A stretch of 64,000 nucleotides of DNA. It comes from Microseira sp041929235. Its GTDB lineage: Bacteria > Cyanobacteriota > Cyanobacteriia > Cyanobacteriales > Aerosakkonemataceae. The DNA lies in assembly GCF_041929235.1 (NCBI RefSeq), contig NZ_JBHFNP010000352.1:1-64000 (forward strand). Reading direction: 5' to 3'. The notes beneath the pieces were generated by a model. That model saw nothing but the letters and a program-made list of their open reading frames with translations, ran no database searches and had not been told where the DNA came from. How positions within the stretch are numbered: the first letter of the stretch is position 1; the number at the start of each line of letters is the position of its first letter. This document shows, in pieces, positions 49,097-59,030 of the stretch. The translations under genes were made by a program, and so were the position numbers.

Positions 49097-50158
49097 ATGG
49101 CAAGAGGTAAAGAGGAGTCGATTGGGGTTGAATTTCCGGCGAGCGCGCATCTTTTACGTTGCAGGTTGCAAGCGGCAGCGGTTTTATCGAGCCAAATGCT
49201 GGGAATCTCTACCTTTGGGCAGAAATATCTGGAGTTACAAGCAATACCCTTGCGGGCGGTGAAAGGTGGGACGCAGGTGGTGTATGTATCTGCGATCGCA
49301 CTCAAACTGGCAAACGCCTGGAAAACGCCAGTCATAGACATTGCTACCCTGATAGCGGCAAATCTGTTTTGCTCGGATGAATCCAACGACAGCGCCACAA
49401 ATGCCGCGTTACAAAATTTTACAGTCAAAGTTGTCCCTCCTGGCTGGATTTACTTGCAATTGAGCGACTTAGGAACGGCAGCGTGGTTACAGCGTCTCGC
49501 TCAAGCACCCCCTTGGGTGGGGAGCTCTGGAGCTGGTGAGCAGGGGGGCAGGGGAGCAGGGTGGCAGGGGGGCAGTATTTCTGCTGAGATCTTGCACCAG
49601 TTGCCAAGGGAGGCAGAGCCTCCAGATGAGCGTTCCCATGGAGCCTGGGAACGAGAGGAACGAGAGGAAGATTCCCCGCGTCGCCGCGTCCAAGTGTCCC
49701 CGCGTCCTCTGTTTGAGGCTCAATATGCCCATGCCCGTTGTTGCTCGCTGCTGCGCCTTGCCCATCGAGAAGGCATGATCGAGCTTGCCCAAGTGGATCC
49801 GGAGATTCGTCCTTTGTTTAGGGCGATCGCTCCTAACCCCATTCCTTGGCTCGATAGCGACCAAAAACTGCGCTTGGTGCATCCTGCCGAAAGTAGCTTG
49901 ATTTTCCATTTGCTGACATTGCTCGATGACCTCTACTCGCTTTCCCCATCCCGCTATCGAGTTGATTGGGAAAAATCCGCCAGGACTTTAAGTCAAGTGT
50001 TTCTGACTTTCTACAGCCAATGCCGCATTTGGGGGGAAGTAAAGACAGCAACTCCCCAACTCGCTCAAGCCAGATTGGGATTAATTCTGGCAACTCAACC
50101 GTTGCTGCACTTGTTGCTGCAAGACTTGTTAGGCGTACCAGCACCCCTCGAACTATAA
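49097..50158 (+). CDS. DALR anticodon-binding-domain protein
   Basis: The 353-residue protein has a C-terminal DALR-type all-helical domain like the anticodon-binding part of arginyl-tRNA synthetase (about 205-353: LFEAQYAHARCCSLLRLAHR, LDDLYSLS, LLQDLLGVP). The N-terminal 140 residues resemble the additional domain of ArgS and related proteins but no catalytic HIGH/KMSKS core is present. Residues about 142-203 are encoded by inserted repeat DNA (see repeat entry). Stand-alone DALR proteins occur in cyanobacteria; function is not known to me, but tRNA binding is plausible. Confidence 0.7.
   Translation: MARGKEESIGVEFPASAHLLRCRLQAAAVLSSQMLGISTFGQKYLELQAIPLRAVKGGTQVVYVSAIALKLANAWKTPVIDIATLIAANLFCSDESNDSATNAALQNFTVKVVPPGWIYLQLSDLGTAAWLQRLAQAPPWVGSSGAGEQGGRGAGWQGGSISAEILHQLPREAEPPDERSHGAWEREEREEDSPRRRVQVSPRPLFEAQYAHARCCSLLRLAHREGMIELAQVDPEIRPLFRAIAPNPIPWLDSDQKLRLVHPAESSLIFHLLTLLDDLYSLSPSRYRVDWEKSARTLSQVFLTFYSQCRIWGEVKTATPQLAQARLGLILATQPLLHLLLQDLLGVPAPLEL
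49520..49715 (+). repeat. Repeat block inserted in frame in the DALR gene
   Basis: The block starts with GAGCAGGGGGGCAGGGGAGC, as seen near 39003, and continues with GATCTTGCACCAGTTGCC (related to 47700 and 32021) and a GGAACGAGAGG repeat. It keeps the reading frame and adds about 60 low-complexity residues between the two domains of the protein. Confidence 0.65.
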
Positions 50159-50595
50159 ATAATAGGATTTACCCACGACGATCTTAGAAACCGGGTTTCT
50201 GCGTCAAGCTCTAGTTTTTCATAGAAACCGGGTTTCTTTGCCTAAGTCCTGAATAAGTTCCGATCAGAAAGAGGACCGACGACTGGCCGTGTTTCGTCTC
50301 GGTCCTCCAACTGGTTCGCTCCTCACACAGTTGTCACTATACAGGAGGTCACCCGGATTTGTCACGCCTAATTTATTAAATTTTCATGACAATAGCAACA
50401 AAGTAGGGATCGTTGAAGAGGACGCGGGGACAGGGGGACACGGTGACGCGGAGAGTTTTTCTACACAATTCCCTGTGTCTTTGCGTCCCAGCGTCCCCGT
50501 GTCTTCTTGGTCATCGGGCTTGCGGTTGATTTTTGGGCGGTAGGGAACATCAGTAAGTTTTGTTTGCAGCTCAAAGTTTTGCTGCTGCCGTGCCT
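50159..50595. other. Intergenic, repeat-rich
   Basis: Between convergent genes. It holds two copies of the GAAACCGGGTTTC core at 50186 and 50223 and a GGACGCGGGGACAGGGGGA-like low-complexity block near 50420, with an inverted echo near 50480 (GTCCCAGCGTCCCCGTG). No gene seen. Confidence 0.6.
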
Positions 50596-51477
50596 TTACT
50601 GGGAAAGGATAAATTCTTCGATTGCTGCGACGACGCCGTCTTGATCGACGCTGGGGGCGACCCAATCGGCGAAGTCTTGCACTTTTTCAGGTGCATTTCC
50701 CATCGCCACGCCGATACCGGCATATGCGAGCATCTCCACATCGTTGAAGTTATCGCCAACCGTCATCACGTTACTCGGTTGCAGTCCCAGAATTTCTTCG
50801 GCGAGGTAACGGACTGCGGTTCCCTTGTTCACCAAGGGGTTAGCTGCTTCAAAAAACGTTGCAACCGATGTGGTCAGGTAAAGTTCGGCGGGGGTGTATT
50901 GCTGCTGCAACGTACCGTGCAAGCGTGCGATTAAGTCGCTATCGTCGCTGAGGGCTAATACTTTCGTCGGTTCCTCTCCCAAGGCGTTGCGCAGGTCGCC
51001 AACGGCAATAGGCTCGATATTACAGCGTTGGGCATAAAGTTTCGTTTCCTCTGTTAGTTCCCGCACGTATAGCTGGTCGTTGATGTAAAAGTGGACTGAG
51101 AGCAGATTTCGCAGTTCGCTTTGCTCGAAGTAGTCCAACAGTTGGGATGCGAGTTGGCGAGAAACCGGCAGATGACGCAGAACATTTTGCGTTGCCGGAT
51201 CTTTAATTAACGCGCCTTGGTAGGCACACAGGGGCAGATCCGAGGCAATTGCTTGATGGAAACGCAAGGCGGAACGGTACATGCGACCAGTTGCGATCGC
51301 TACCCTCACCCCTTTTGCTCGTGCTGCTTCAATTGCTTGCAATACGGGTGGGCGAATTTGGTTCGACTCGCCCGCGATCGTGCCGTCAATATCCAAAACG
51401 AGCAGTTGAATATCCCTAGCAGCGATCGCTTCTTGTCTGGATGCCGAAGCTAGATGAGCAACAGATGCTTTCTGCAT
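50596..51477 (-). CDS. HAD-superfamily (Cof-type) phosphatase
   Basis: The 293-residue protein has the Cof/IIB HAD layout: motif I LDIDGT (Asp29 and Asp31), motif II ATGRMYRS, a large cap domain, Lys in NKGTAVRYLAEE and motif IV GDNFNDVEML. These cytoplasmic enzymes hydrolyse sugar phosphates, FMN or similar small phosphates; the substrate cannot be read here. The first 20 residues are extra. The promoter would be in the gap to 51908. Confidence 0.9.
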   Translation of the reverse strand: MQKASVAHLASASRQEAIAARDIQLLVLDIDGTIAGESNQIRPPVLQAIEAARAKGVRVAIATGRMYRSALRFHQAIASDLPLCAYQGALIKDPATQNVLRHLPVSRQLASQLLDYFEQSELRNLLSVHFYINDQLYVRELTEETKLYAQRCNIEPIAVGDLRNALGEEPTKVLALSDDSDLIARLHGTLQQQYTPAELYLTTSVATFFEAANPLVNKGTAVRYLAEEILGLQPSNVMTVGDNFNDVEMLAYAGIGVAMGNAPEKVQDFADWVAPSVDQDGVVAAIEEFILSQ

Positions 51478-51908
51478 GATTGCTTGTCGGTTTTCTCATG
51501 TCTTCCTTTTAGAGGGTAGCAGTCGAACTGACAAACAAACCGAGTTTCTCTAAAATTTATTCGTATTTCCACTAAGACGCGCTGCCAAAAAATAGTTTTT
51601 TTGGCTTTTTTATCTAAAAATACTGAAATTTAACACGGCAAAAGTCCGGCAAAAAAGACAATATTAGTAATTCCGCTTGACGTTTATTTAAAGCTCTGGC
51701 TTTTTCGAGGTATAATCACTTAATAAATTCAATTTTGTCGCGGGCATTAAATATTAAAAAACCCCCAAATAAAGCATATTTGCAATAATTTTACAATCCT
51801 GTTTAATTTGATAAAGAGTTGAATAAAAGACAGAAAAAACGGCATATGTAGCGAAGGGATAAGGTTGAATATAAGTAGGGTTGATTATGCCATAAAAGGA
51901 ATAGTAAA
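51478..51908. promoter_or_regulatory. Divergent promoter region, HAD and PEP-CTERM genes
   Basis: AT-rich gap of 430 bases. A TATAAT-like box occurs near 51711, and AAAAGGAATAG is the ribosome site of the PEP-CTERM gene. A GAGTTTCTC half of the palindromic repeat lies at about 51542. No gene seen. Confidence 0.45.
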
Positions 51909-52637
51909 ATGAAAGCTAAACAGATTCTAGGTTTGATGGCGACTGCTACTGCGGCTTTGGTTAGCTATACGGATCCTGGACAAGCAGCTTCTCTAACAGC
52001 AGGTGAAAGATTTGGCACTCAGGGCATCAAATTTATTGAGAATACCGAAGTAAAATTTAACTTTGTTCAGTCGAATGGTGCGTTTAAATCAACCGTCAAA
52101 CTGTTTGAAGTAGGCGGTGGCAACAGGCTGACATTTGTTAAAGATTTGTTTGTGGAAACGAAAGGCTCAGATAACCTGTCGGAGAAAGGTTGGCGGGGGA
52201 CTTGCGGAAATACGGTAGCCTTTACAGAAGGCACGAGTTGTACGAGTTATTTCACATTTATAGCGAATAAAACCTATAGCTTAGGGTTAGATAGCGGGGT
52301 GAACGGAATTGTTTACTCGACAACGGCATTAAATACTTTCGCTCCAGGTGGAACGCAACAAGCTGTGTTTAATTCTTTCGGTGCGCAAGCAGAAGAGGAT
52401 ACAACTCTATTTACAGGTGTAAATGCAGCTCAGTTTCAATCAAGCGATCCGTTGTCTAGTGTTGTCAGAATTGGCTTCGAGGATACCGGAAACGGTAACG
52501 ACGGCGACTTCCAAGATTTTACAATTACGGCGGTTGCCAGAAGAACAGCAGTTCCCGAACCCACGACTTTGGCTGGTTTAGCGCTGAGTGGGGGTGCTTT
52601 AGCCTTCTTGCGTCGTCGTCCCGTGGGTAGAGTTTAA
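51909..52637 (+). CDS. PEP-CTERM surface protein
   Basis: The 242-residue protein has a signal peptide (LGLMATATAALVSYTDPGQAA, cleaved around residue 27), a beta-rich exported domain and a C-terminal PEP-CTERM sorting signal: VPEPTTLAGLALSGGALAFL followed by RRR. Such proteins are processed by exosortase and delivered to the cell surface or exopolysaccharide. The middle has two cysteines (TCGNT and SCTSY) that may form a disulphide. It stands alone, with a hairpin at 52683 beyond it. Confidence 0.88.
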   Translation: MKAKQILGLMATATAALVSYTDPGQAASLTAGERFGTQGIKFIENTEVKFNFVQSNGAFKSTVKLFEVGGGNRLTFVKDLFVETKGSDNLSEKGWRGTCGNTVAFTEGTSCTSYFTFIANKTYSLGLDSGVNGIVYSTTALNTFAPGGTQQAVFNSFGAQAEEDTTLFTGVNAAQFQSSDPLSSVVRIGFEDTGNGNDGDFQDFTITAVARRTAVPEPTTLAGLALSGGALAFLRRRPVGRV

Positions 52638-52682
52638 TCGGCGACTGGATATTTCTTCCGGTGAATGTGGAAAGGCTTCGCT

Positions 52683-52725
52683 GGTAGCTAAAATGGAGTT
52701 TGTCGCAAAATCCATTTTAGCTACC
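52683..52725. promoter_or_regulatory. 15-bp perfect hairpin in the polA leader
   Basis: GGTAGCTAAAATGGA (52683-52697) and TCCATTTTAGCTACC (52711-52725) pair perfectly around a 13-base loop, six bases before the ATG at 52732. An in-frame ATG at 52693 lies inside the left arm. It may terminate the PEP-CTERM transcript or control polA translation. Confidence 0.65.
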
Positions 52726-52731
52726 GTGGAA

Positions 52732-55620
52732 ATGCCGCTAATTATTTTGGTTGATGGTCACTCGTTAGCGTTTCGTTCCTTCTATGCCTTTGCTAAAGGA
52801 CGAGATGGGGGGTTGAAAACTTCCACGGGAATTCCGACAAGCGTCTGTTTTGGCTTTATCAAGTCGCTGTTGGAAGTAATGGCGTCAGAGAAACCAGATA
52901 GTATAGCGATCGCATTCGATTTAGGGTTGCCGACTTTCCGCCACGAAGCGGACGATACTTATAAAGGCGATCGCGTCGAAACACCGGAAGATTTCATCAC
53001 CGACCTAAAAAATCTCCACGACTTACTAGATGCATTTAACTTGCCCATTGTAACCGCTCCAGGCTACGAGGCGGATGACGTTCTAGGCACTTTGGCAAAA
53101 AAAGCAACTGCTGTTGGATATAAAGTCAAAATTCTCACCGGAGATCGAGATTTATTCCAACTCGTAGATTCAGATGGGTGCATCACGATTTTGTATCTAG
53201 GTAAAACTTTCTTGCAGCGCAGTAGCAATACTGGACTTACAGAGTTTGGCAGAGAGCAAGTTAAAGAAAAAATGGGAGTATTCCCAGAGCAAGTTGTTGA
53301 TTTAAAAGCGCTGTGCGGTGACAAATCCGATAACATTCCCGGCGTTAAAGGCATTGGCGAAATCACAGCGGTTAAGTTACTTACCGAATACGGTTCTTTA
53401 GACCAAATTTATGCCTCTATCGAGCAAATTCAGGGTGCAACTAAGAAAAAGCTACTCGAAGGCAAAGACGCCGCTTATCATTCTCAGCACTTGGCGCAAC
53501 TGGTACTCGATGTGCAGTTGGAAGTTACTTTAGAAAACTGCAAGCTAAAAGGTTTTGATAGCGAGATTTTAGAACCACTGCTAGAAAAGTTAGAATTTAA
53601 ATCTTTTTTGGGAAGAGTCAGGCAACTTCAGCAAGCATTTGGAGGTATTGTCGAAGAAAATCAACAACCAGAGGCTACCCCATCAGAAGATTTATTTGAA
53701 GGTGAGCAACTGTCATTTTTCAGTTTCGAGGAAACACAAGCAGCGCAGTCAGAAAAAAATTCACCGATTAAACCTGAAATTATTGATACCCCTGAAAAGC
53801 TGACCCAACTGGTCGCTAAACTACAAACTTTCACCAATACAAATATTCCCGTTGCTTGGGATACAGAAACCAGCGATATAGAACCGCGCGATGCTGAATT
53901 AGTAGGAATTGGTTGCTGTTGGGGAACCGAGCCAACGAATATTGCCTATATTCCCATTAATCATAAAAATGGTAAAAATATAGAGAAGGCAAGGGTTTTA
54001 GAAGGGTTGCGTCCTATTTTAAAAGATACAAAATATCCCAAAGCATTACAAAATGGCAAATTCGACCGCTTAGTATTGCGCTGTCAGGGAATTAAACTAG
54101 CTGGAGTTGTATTCGACACTATGCTAGCAGGTTACGTGCTAAATCCAGAAGATAGCAGTAATCTCGGCGACCTTTCTCAGCGATATTTGGGAACAAGCAT
54201 CAGCAGTTATGGAGATGTAGTTCCCAAGGGAAAAAATATCGCCGATATCAACATTGCCAAAATTGCGAATTACTGCGGAATGCAGGTTTATGTGACATTT
54301 CAATTAGTGGCAAAAATGGGCGAGGAATTAGCAGCAATTACTCGCCTAAAATCGCTGCTTGAGGAAGTGGAACAGCCGCTAGAACCCGTTTTAGCAGAAA
54401 TGGAGTATGTTGGTATCCGCATTGATGCAGATTATCTTGGGGAACTGTCGCAACAATTAGGAAAAGATTTAGCTGCACTGGAACAGAAAGCTTATGAGGC
54501 GGCGGGGGAAAAGTTTAATTTAGGTTCGCCCAAACAACTTAGTCAAATATTATTTGAAAAGCTGGGATTAAGTACTAAAAAATCTCGCAAAATCCAAAGC
54601 GGATATTCCACCGACGCGGCGACGCTGGAAAAATTGCAGGGAGATCACCCCGTGGTCGATGCAATTTTAGAATATCGCACCCTGTCTAAGCTGAAATCTA
54701 CATATGTTGATGCACTACCAGCATTAATACGTGCTGATACCCAGCGCGTCCATACGGATTTTAACCAAACTGCGACGGCGACGGGAAGGTTATCTTCTTC
54801 TAACCCGAATTTGCAGAATATTCCGATTCGCACTGCATTTAGTCGGCAAATTCGCAAGGCGTTTTTACCCGAAACGGGATGGTTGCTAGTAGCGGCGGAT
54901 TATTCCCAAATTGAGTTAAGAATTTTGGCGCATTTAAGTCAAGAACCAGTATTAGTTGAAGCGTACAAGAATAATGAGGATATTCATACGGTGACGGCGC
55001 GGTTAGTGTTTGAGAAAGACGAAATAACCGCTGATGAAAGACGGTTGGCTAAGACTATCAACTTTGGCGTGATTTACGGGATGGGTGCTTTGCGGTTTTC
55101 GCGATCAACTAAAGGAGTTAATAAGGCGAGTGCGAACGATTTTATTAAGCGGTTTAATAGCCGTTATCCCAAAGTTTTTGATTATTTGGAACGGATGAAA
55201 AGGGAAGCGATCGCTAACGGTTATGTAGAAACAATTCTGGGGCGTCGTCGCTATTTTAAATTCGAGGCTGGTAGTCTGCGCCAACTCAAAGGTAGCAATC
55301 CAGATGATATTAATTTAGGCGAATTGAAGAAAATGGGTCAAAACGATGCCCAACTTTTACGCGCCGCTGCGAATGCTCCAATTCAGGGTTCTAGTGCAGA
55401 TATTATCAAAATTGCAATGGTAAAACTGCACGAAGTGTTACAGAATTACCAAGCGCGATTGCTATTACAAGTGCATGATGAATTAGTGTTTGAAATTCCC
55501 CCATCGGAGTGGGAAGAATTGCAAGGTAAGATTCGCACGACGATGGAAACTGCTGTAGATTTAAGCGTGCCGTTAGTGGTGGATGTTCACGCGGGACTAA
55601 ATTGGATGGAAACAAAATAA
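52732..55620 (+). CDS. polA: DNA polymerase I
   Basis: PolA fills Okazaki gaps and repairs DNA. The 962-residue protein has the 5'-3' exonuclease (VDGHSLAFRSFYAFAKGRDG, GDRDLFQLVDSD, GDKSDNIPGV), a 3'-5' exonuclease region (WDTETSDIEPRDAELVGIG, near 376, with acidic residues present), and the polymerase motifs A (VAADYSQIELR, near 722), B (KTINFGVIYGMG, near 775) and C (QVHDELVFE, near 914). I chose ATG 52732 rather than 52693, which lies in the hairpin. The proofreading Asp-Glu pair is kept, unlike in some cyanobacterial PolA. Confidence 0.95.
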   Translation: MPLIILVDGHSLAFRSFYAFAKGRDGGLKTSTGIPTSVCFGFIKSLLEVMASEKPDSIAIAFDLGLPTFRHEADDTYKGDRVETPEDFITDLKNLHDLLDAFNLPIVTAPGYEADDVLGTLAKKATAVGYKVKILTGDRDLFQLVDSDGCITILYLGKTFLQRSSNTGLTEFGREQVKEKMGVFPEQVVDLKALCGDKSDNIPGVKGIGEITAVKLLTEYGSLDQIYASIEQIQGATKKKLLEGKDAAYHSQHLAQLVLDVQLEVTLENCKLKGFDSEILEPLLEKLEFKSFLGRVRQLQQAFGGIVEENQQPEATPSEDLFEGEQLSFFSFEETQAAQSEKNSPIKPEIIDTPEKLTQLVAKLQTFTNTNIPVAWDTETSDIEPRDAELVGIGCCWGTEPTNIAYIPINHKNGKNIEKARVLEGLRPILKDTKYPKALQNGKFDRLVLRCQGIKLAGVVFDTMLAGYVLNPEDSSNLGDLSQRYLGTSISSYGDVVPKGKNIADINIAKIANYCGMQVYVTFQLVAKMGEELAAITRLKSLLEEVEQPLEPVLAEMEYVGIRIDADYLGELSQQLGKDLAALEQKAYEAAGEKFNLGSPKQLSQILFEKLGLSTKKSRKIQSGYSTDAATLEKLQGDHPVVDAILEYRTLSKLKSTYVDALPALIRADTQRVHTDFNQTATATGRLSSSNPNLQNIPIRTAFSRQIRKAFLPETGWLLVAADYSQIELRILAHLSQEPVLVEAYKNNEDIHTVTARLVFEKDEITADERRLAKTINFGVIYGMGALRFSRSTKGVNKASANDFIKRFNSRYPKVFDYLERMKREAIANGYVETILGRRRYFKFEAGSLRQLKGSNPDDINLGELKKMGQNDAQLLRAAANAPIQGSSADIIKIAMVKLHEVLQNYQARLLLQVHDELVFEIPPSEWEELQGKIRTTMETAVDLSVPLVVDVHAGLNWMETK

Positions 55621-55623
55621 AAT

Positions 55624-55668
55624 GAACCGCAGAGGCGCAGAGAACGCAGAGGGAAGAGGAAAGAAGAG
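55624..55668. repeat. Copy of GAACCGCAGAGGCGCAGAG repeat
   Basis: GAACCGCAGAGGCGCAGAGA with following ACGCAGAGGGAAG right after the polA stop. Same family as at 17370. The rest of the gap to 55849 contains no gene I can support. Confidence 0.65.
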
Positions 55669-55849
55669 GTTGTGAAAGCCAAATCAGCTGGGATGGTGCG
55701 TTACGCTATCGCTAACCCACCCTACAGAAGAGTTTACAGCGGATTGCAGCCGTATGAGGTACAGCGTTTTCGCGCAAGGCAAGTGTAGCGGCAGCAAAAA
55801 TGGCAGCGCGCTTGACAAACTCAGGTGTACCTCAATCGGTTGCAAGTTG

Positions 55850-56917
55850 CTATAAGATTTCATCAGCGATCGCATCGCGAACAATGATGTTACCTTTGCG
55901 ATCGCACAATACTGTCCCCACCTGTAACGCCACATTGGCATACTTTTGGACATATGCCTGAGCTTTCTCGCTAATCGTTGTCGCTAAGGCTTTGAAGGCG
56001 GATTCAGCTAATCCTAATTCCACCAAAGTTTTATACGCTGCATCGGCTGTTTTAGCATTTAAAACTGCTTGCGCTGCTTCAATATTACCACAAATTCGCA
56101 CTACAGCGGCGCTGATAATTTCTAATTTGGCATCTGCTAAATGACTAGAGGTGTTGAATATACCACCCGCGAGTTTAATCAATTTACCTTGATAACCTAA
56201 AAGTAGAACGGATTCTGCACCGCGCAATCCGGCTTCTACTAACAACGCGCCGATCCAGTTACCTGTCGGTGCGATCGCTTCTTCTTTTATCCCTAATTTT
56301 TGTGCCACTTGCATCCCATTGCTACCGATGCAAAAGACTAAGTTAGGACAATTTTTCACCTTTGCTTGCAAGATTTGTTGAAATTCTTCTAGATGATCCG
56401 CCGCTGACAAAGGTTGAGAAATGCCACTGGTTCCTAATAATGCCAATCCTTCTAAAATACCAAATGCTTCGTTAGAAGTGCGCTGGGCAAGTTCGCGACC
56501 TTCTGGCAGAATAATCGATACAGTTACCGTTTTATCGGGTGGAATTAATGGTAGCAAGTTGGCATCAAATAAGCGACGGGCGTAGCTATAAATTGCCGGT
56601 TCTTGTGTGGCAGTTTTTCCTAAACCTTCCCCAGCTTCTAATATTAAGGCTTGGGATTGTCTAGCAGTTAATTTTACCCATGCCCAAATCGGGGTATTGC
56701 GGGTTAAATCTAAATTATCTCCCGGAGCGCTCTTGGTAATTGCTAAAGCGCTTGTATCATCTAATCTAGCAACTTGTTGAATCGAAATATAAGCAGTATC
56801 TCCCAGCAAATCGAGAGCAACTTCACAGGGCAATTCTAACTTTTCTTGCAGGTGCAATAAAGCAGCTTTAGCAGATGCAACGGCGAAAACTGGAAGAGTG
56901 TAACCTGTACGAGACAT
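55850..56917 (-). CDS. cbiD: Cobalt-precorrin-5B C1-methyltransferase (CbiD)
   Basis: CbiD methylates C-1 of the corrin ring in the anaerobic cobalamin (pseudo-B12) pathway. The 355-residue length fits the family. Conserved pieces are SRTGYTLPVFAVASAKAALL at the start, an EAGEGLGK loop, an LLGTSGISQPLS loop, and HLADAKLEI near the centre. It stands as a single gene here, as cyanobacterial cob genes are scattered. It would be essential for adenosylcobamide synthesis. Confidence 0.9.
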   Translation of the reverse strand: MSRTGYTLPVFAVASAKAALLHLQEKLELPCEVALDLLGDTAYISIQQVARLDDTSALAITKSAPGDNLDLTRNTPIWAWVKLTARQSQALILEAGEGLGKTATQEPAIYSYARRLFDANLLPLIPPDKTVTVSIILPEGRELAQRTSNEAFGILEGLALLGTSGISQPLSAADHLEEFQQILQAKVKNCPNLVFCIGSNGMQVAQKLGIKEEAIAPTGNWIGALLVEAGLRGAESVLLLGYQGKLIKLAGGIFNTSSHLADAKLEIISAAVVRICGNIEAAQAVLNAKTADAAYKTLVELGLAESAFKALATTISEKAQAYVQKYANVALQVGTVLCDRKGNIIVRDAIADEIL

Positions 56918-57020
56918 AATTGGGGAGAGTTTTTTTAGGGATTATAGCGGTTTGCAGGCCAGAAAGCCGGTTTCGACCTGGATCTCTAAATCCTCAAAGG
57001 TTTGATGAACATGGAAAACC

Positions 57021-59030
57021 CTATGTCAAATAATTGATGTTGTAGTTCACGCTGTCAGGGGCAGCGAATTCTGTCAGATGCATAATTTCTTCAAACTGAA
57101 AATTATAGTTTAGTTCGCCTAAAGCTTTTGCCAGATCTGTATCGGTTTGCGGTATTTGCTCGAGCAGTTCTAAAATTAAATCGTCCCGGCACATACTAGC
57201 AGCTAAGTACAGTTGGGCAATCCATTCCTTGGGCATTACCTTTAAGCTATTAGGTGTGAGCGAGTCCAATTTAGCTGGTTCTGTTGGCGGTTTGCTCGCG
57301 ATCGACTGCGCGGTAATCTCTTGATAAAGGTAGCGAACTCCCAGGTGTTCGGCTAATTTGGCAAAGATGATTTCGTCTTGAAATGGTTTCCGCACAAAAT
57401 CATCGCAACCGATGGATAAAATTTCCGATCGGTCTTCTTCAAAAGCGCTGCTGGTGACGGCAATAATCACCGTAGCTTGTCCTTTAGCGGTGGCTTTGAT
57501 GCGCTTAGTTGCTTCGTAACCATTCATCACGGGCATTCGCATATCCATTAATATTAAATCGGGATTCCAACTTTCCCACAGCGCGATCGCTTCCCATCCA
57601 TTTTTCGCTTCTTTCACCTCAAATCCAAGCGATGACAGCAGTTTAAGCAAAAGTAGGCTGTTTTCCCAATTGTCTTCTACAATTAGCAAGCGATACACAG
57701 GTTGATCGGGTGCTAACCCGATAATGCGCCACCTCGACGACTGCTCTGGCAAGTCAGACGCCTCAGCTAAACTCGCTTGAATGTTAAATCTAAATGTACT
57801 CCCTTTGCCAACTACGCTATCAACGGTAATATCTCCCCCCATCAAGTTGACAAATTTACGGCTAATTGCTAAACCTAAACCTGCTCCCGCCTGAGATTTT
57901 TGACTGTTTTTTGCTTGCATAAAAGCTTCAAATAACAGTTCCATTTCCTCTGCATTAATCCCGGGACCTGTATCTTCGACCTCGAACAGCAGATTTATGG
58001 TATTTTGAAGATTAGATTGTTCTTTTTTTTCTACTTTGACTCTCAGGATTATGCTCCCTTGCTGGGTAAACTTGAGTGCGTTACCCAACAGGTTAAGCAG
58101 CACTTGCCGCAGTTTATTTTCATCTCCAGTTATATACTGCGGCACTTGTTGCGCTCGCTCAAAAATCAGTAGCAGTTGATTTTCCTCAGCTTTAAGACAA
58201 AGCATCAATTCCAAATCGTTCAACAAGCGATACAGATCAAAGCTCTTTTCCTCCAACTTGATCCGACCTGCTTCAATTCTGGACATATCCAGCACGTCAT
58301 TGATCAGTTTGAGCAAGTGGTTTCCGCTGCGCTGGATAATATCCAAGTATTGCCGATTTTCTGAGCTAATCGAACTATCGCCGCTCATCACTTGGGTGAA
58401 GCCCAAAATTGCGTTGAGCGGCGTTCGCAGTTCGTGGCTCATATTTGCCAAAAAAGTGCTTTTGGCAAGGTTAGCCGCCTCGGCAGCTTCTTTGGCTTGC
58501 TGAAGGTGTTGATTCGCTTCCATCAGTTCGCCAGTCCGGAAGTCAACTCTTTGTTCTAAGGATGCATTGAGTAGTTCTAGGTCTTGATTAACTCTGCGCA
58601 ACGCTTCATTTTGTTCGTTCAGTTGTTTATCTTGAAAATAGCTGCGAATCGCCTCTCGGACTGTCAAACCCAAATCTTCTTCATCCCAAGGTTTGCTGAT
58701 GTATCGATACAGGTTGGCACGGTTGACTGCATTGATGACAGCATTCATGCTCGCGTCTCCGGTTAAGAGTATTTTTCGCGTTGTAGGATAGCGGGCGTGG
58801 AGCGCGATCAACAGTTCATCTCCTCGCATTTTCGGCATAATTTGATCGCAGATAACTAGGGGAATTTCCATGCCTTCTCGTTCTAGATCGGCAAAAATTT
58901 CCAGGGCTTCTTTTCCACTTTCAGCCAATTGAATCGCGTACTCATCACCCACGAGGCGGATTAGCTGATCGCGAAGTCCGATCAGCACCATTTTTTGATC
59001 GTCTACACAGACAATGGCGCCTTTAAACAT
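57021..59030 (-). CDS. Response regulator-histidine kinase-response regulator hybrid
   Basis: The 669-residue protein contains, in order, a receiver (Asp about 61 in LVICDQIMPKMRGDE), a coiled coil (about 140-185), a histidine kinase (His about 198 in NMSHELRTPLNAILGFTQVM; ATPase DTGPGINAEEME and GAGLGLAISRKF), a second receiver (Asp about 497 in LILMDMRMPVMNGYEA) and a C-terminal helical tail that may be an Hpt-like region. It has no membrane segments, so it works in the cytoplasm, receiving signals through its first receiver. It overlaps the upstream response regulator by eight bases, so the two work together. Confidence 0.9.
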   Translation of the reverse strand: MFKGAIVCVDDQKMVLIGLRDQLIRLVGDEYAIQLAESGKEALEIFADLEREGMEIPLVICDQIMPKMRGDELLIALHARYPTTRKILLTGDASMNAVINAVNRANLYRYISKPWDEEDLGLTVREAIRSYFQDKQLNEQNEALRRVNQDLELLNASLEQRVDFRTGELMEANQHLQQAKEAAEAANLAKSTFLANMSHELRTPLNAILGFTQVMSGDSSISSENRQYLDIIQRSGNHLLKLINDVLDMSRIEAGRIKLEEKSFDLYRLLNDLELMLCLKAEENQLLLIFERAQQVPQYITGDENKLRQVLLNLLGNALKFTQQGSIILRVKVEKKEQSNLQNTINLLFEVEDTGPGINAEEMELLFEAFMQAKNSQKSQAGAGLGLAISRKFVNLMGGDITVDSVVGKGSTFRFNIQASLAEASDLPEQSSRWRIIGLAPDQPVYRLLIVEDNWENSLLLLKLLSSLGFEVKEAKNGWEAIALWESWNPDLILMDMRMPVMNGYEATKRIKATAKGQATVIIAVTSSAFEEDRSEILSIGCDDFVRKPFQDEIIFAKLAEHLGVRYLYQEITAQSIASKPPTEPAKLDSLTPNSLKVMPKEWIAQLYLAASMCRDDLILELLEQIPQTDTDLAKALGELNYNFQFEEIMHLTEFAAPDSVNYNINYLT

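Noticed and set aside
50384..50665. Arg-rich frame upstream of the HAD gene's 3' end
   Set aside because: It is encoded by the GGACGCGGGGAC-type low-complexity repeat and overlaps the HAD coding sequence in another frame.
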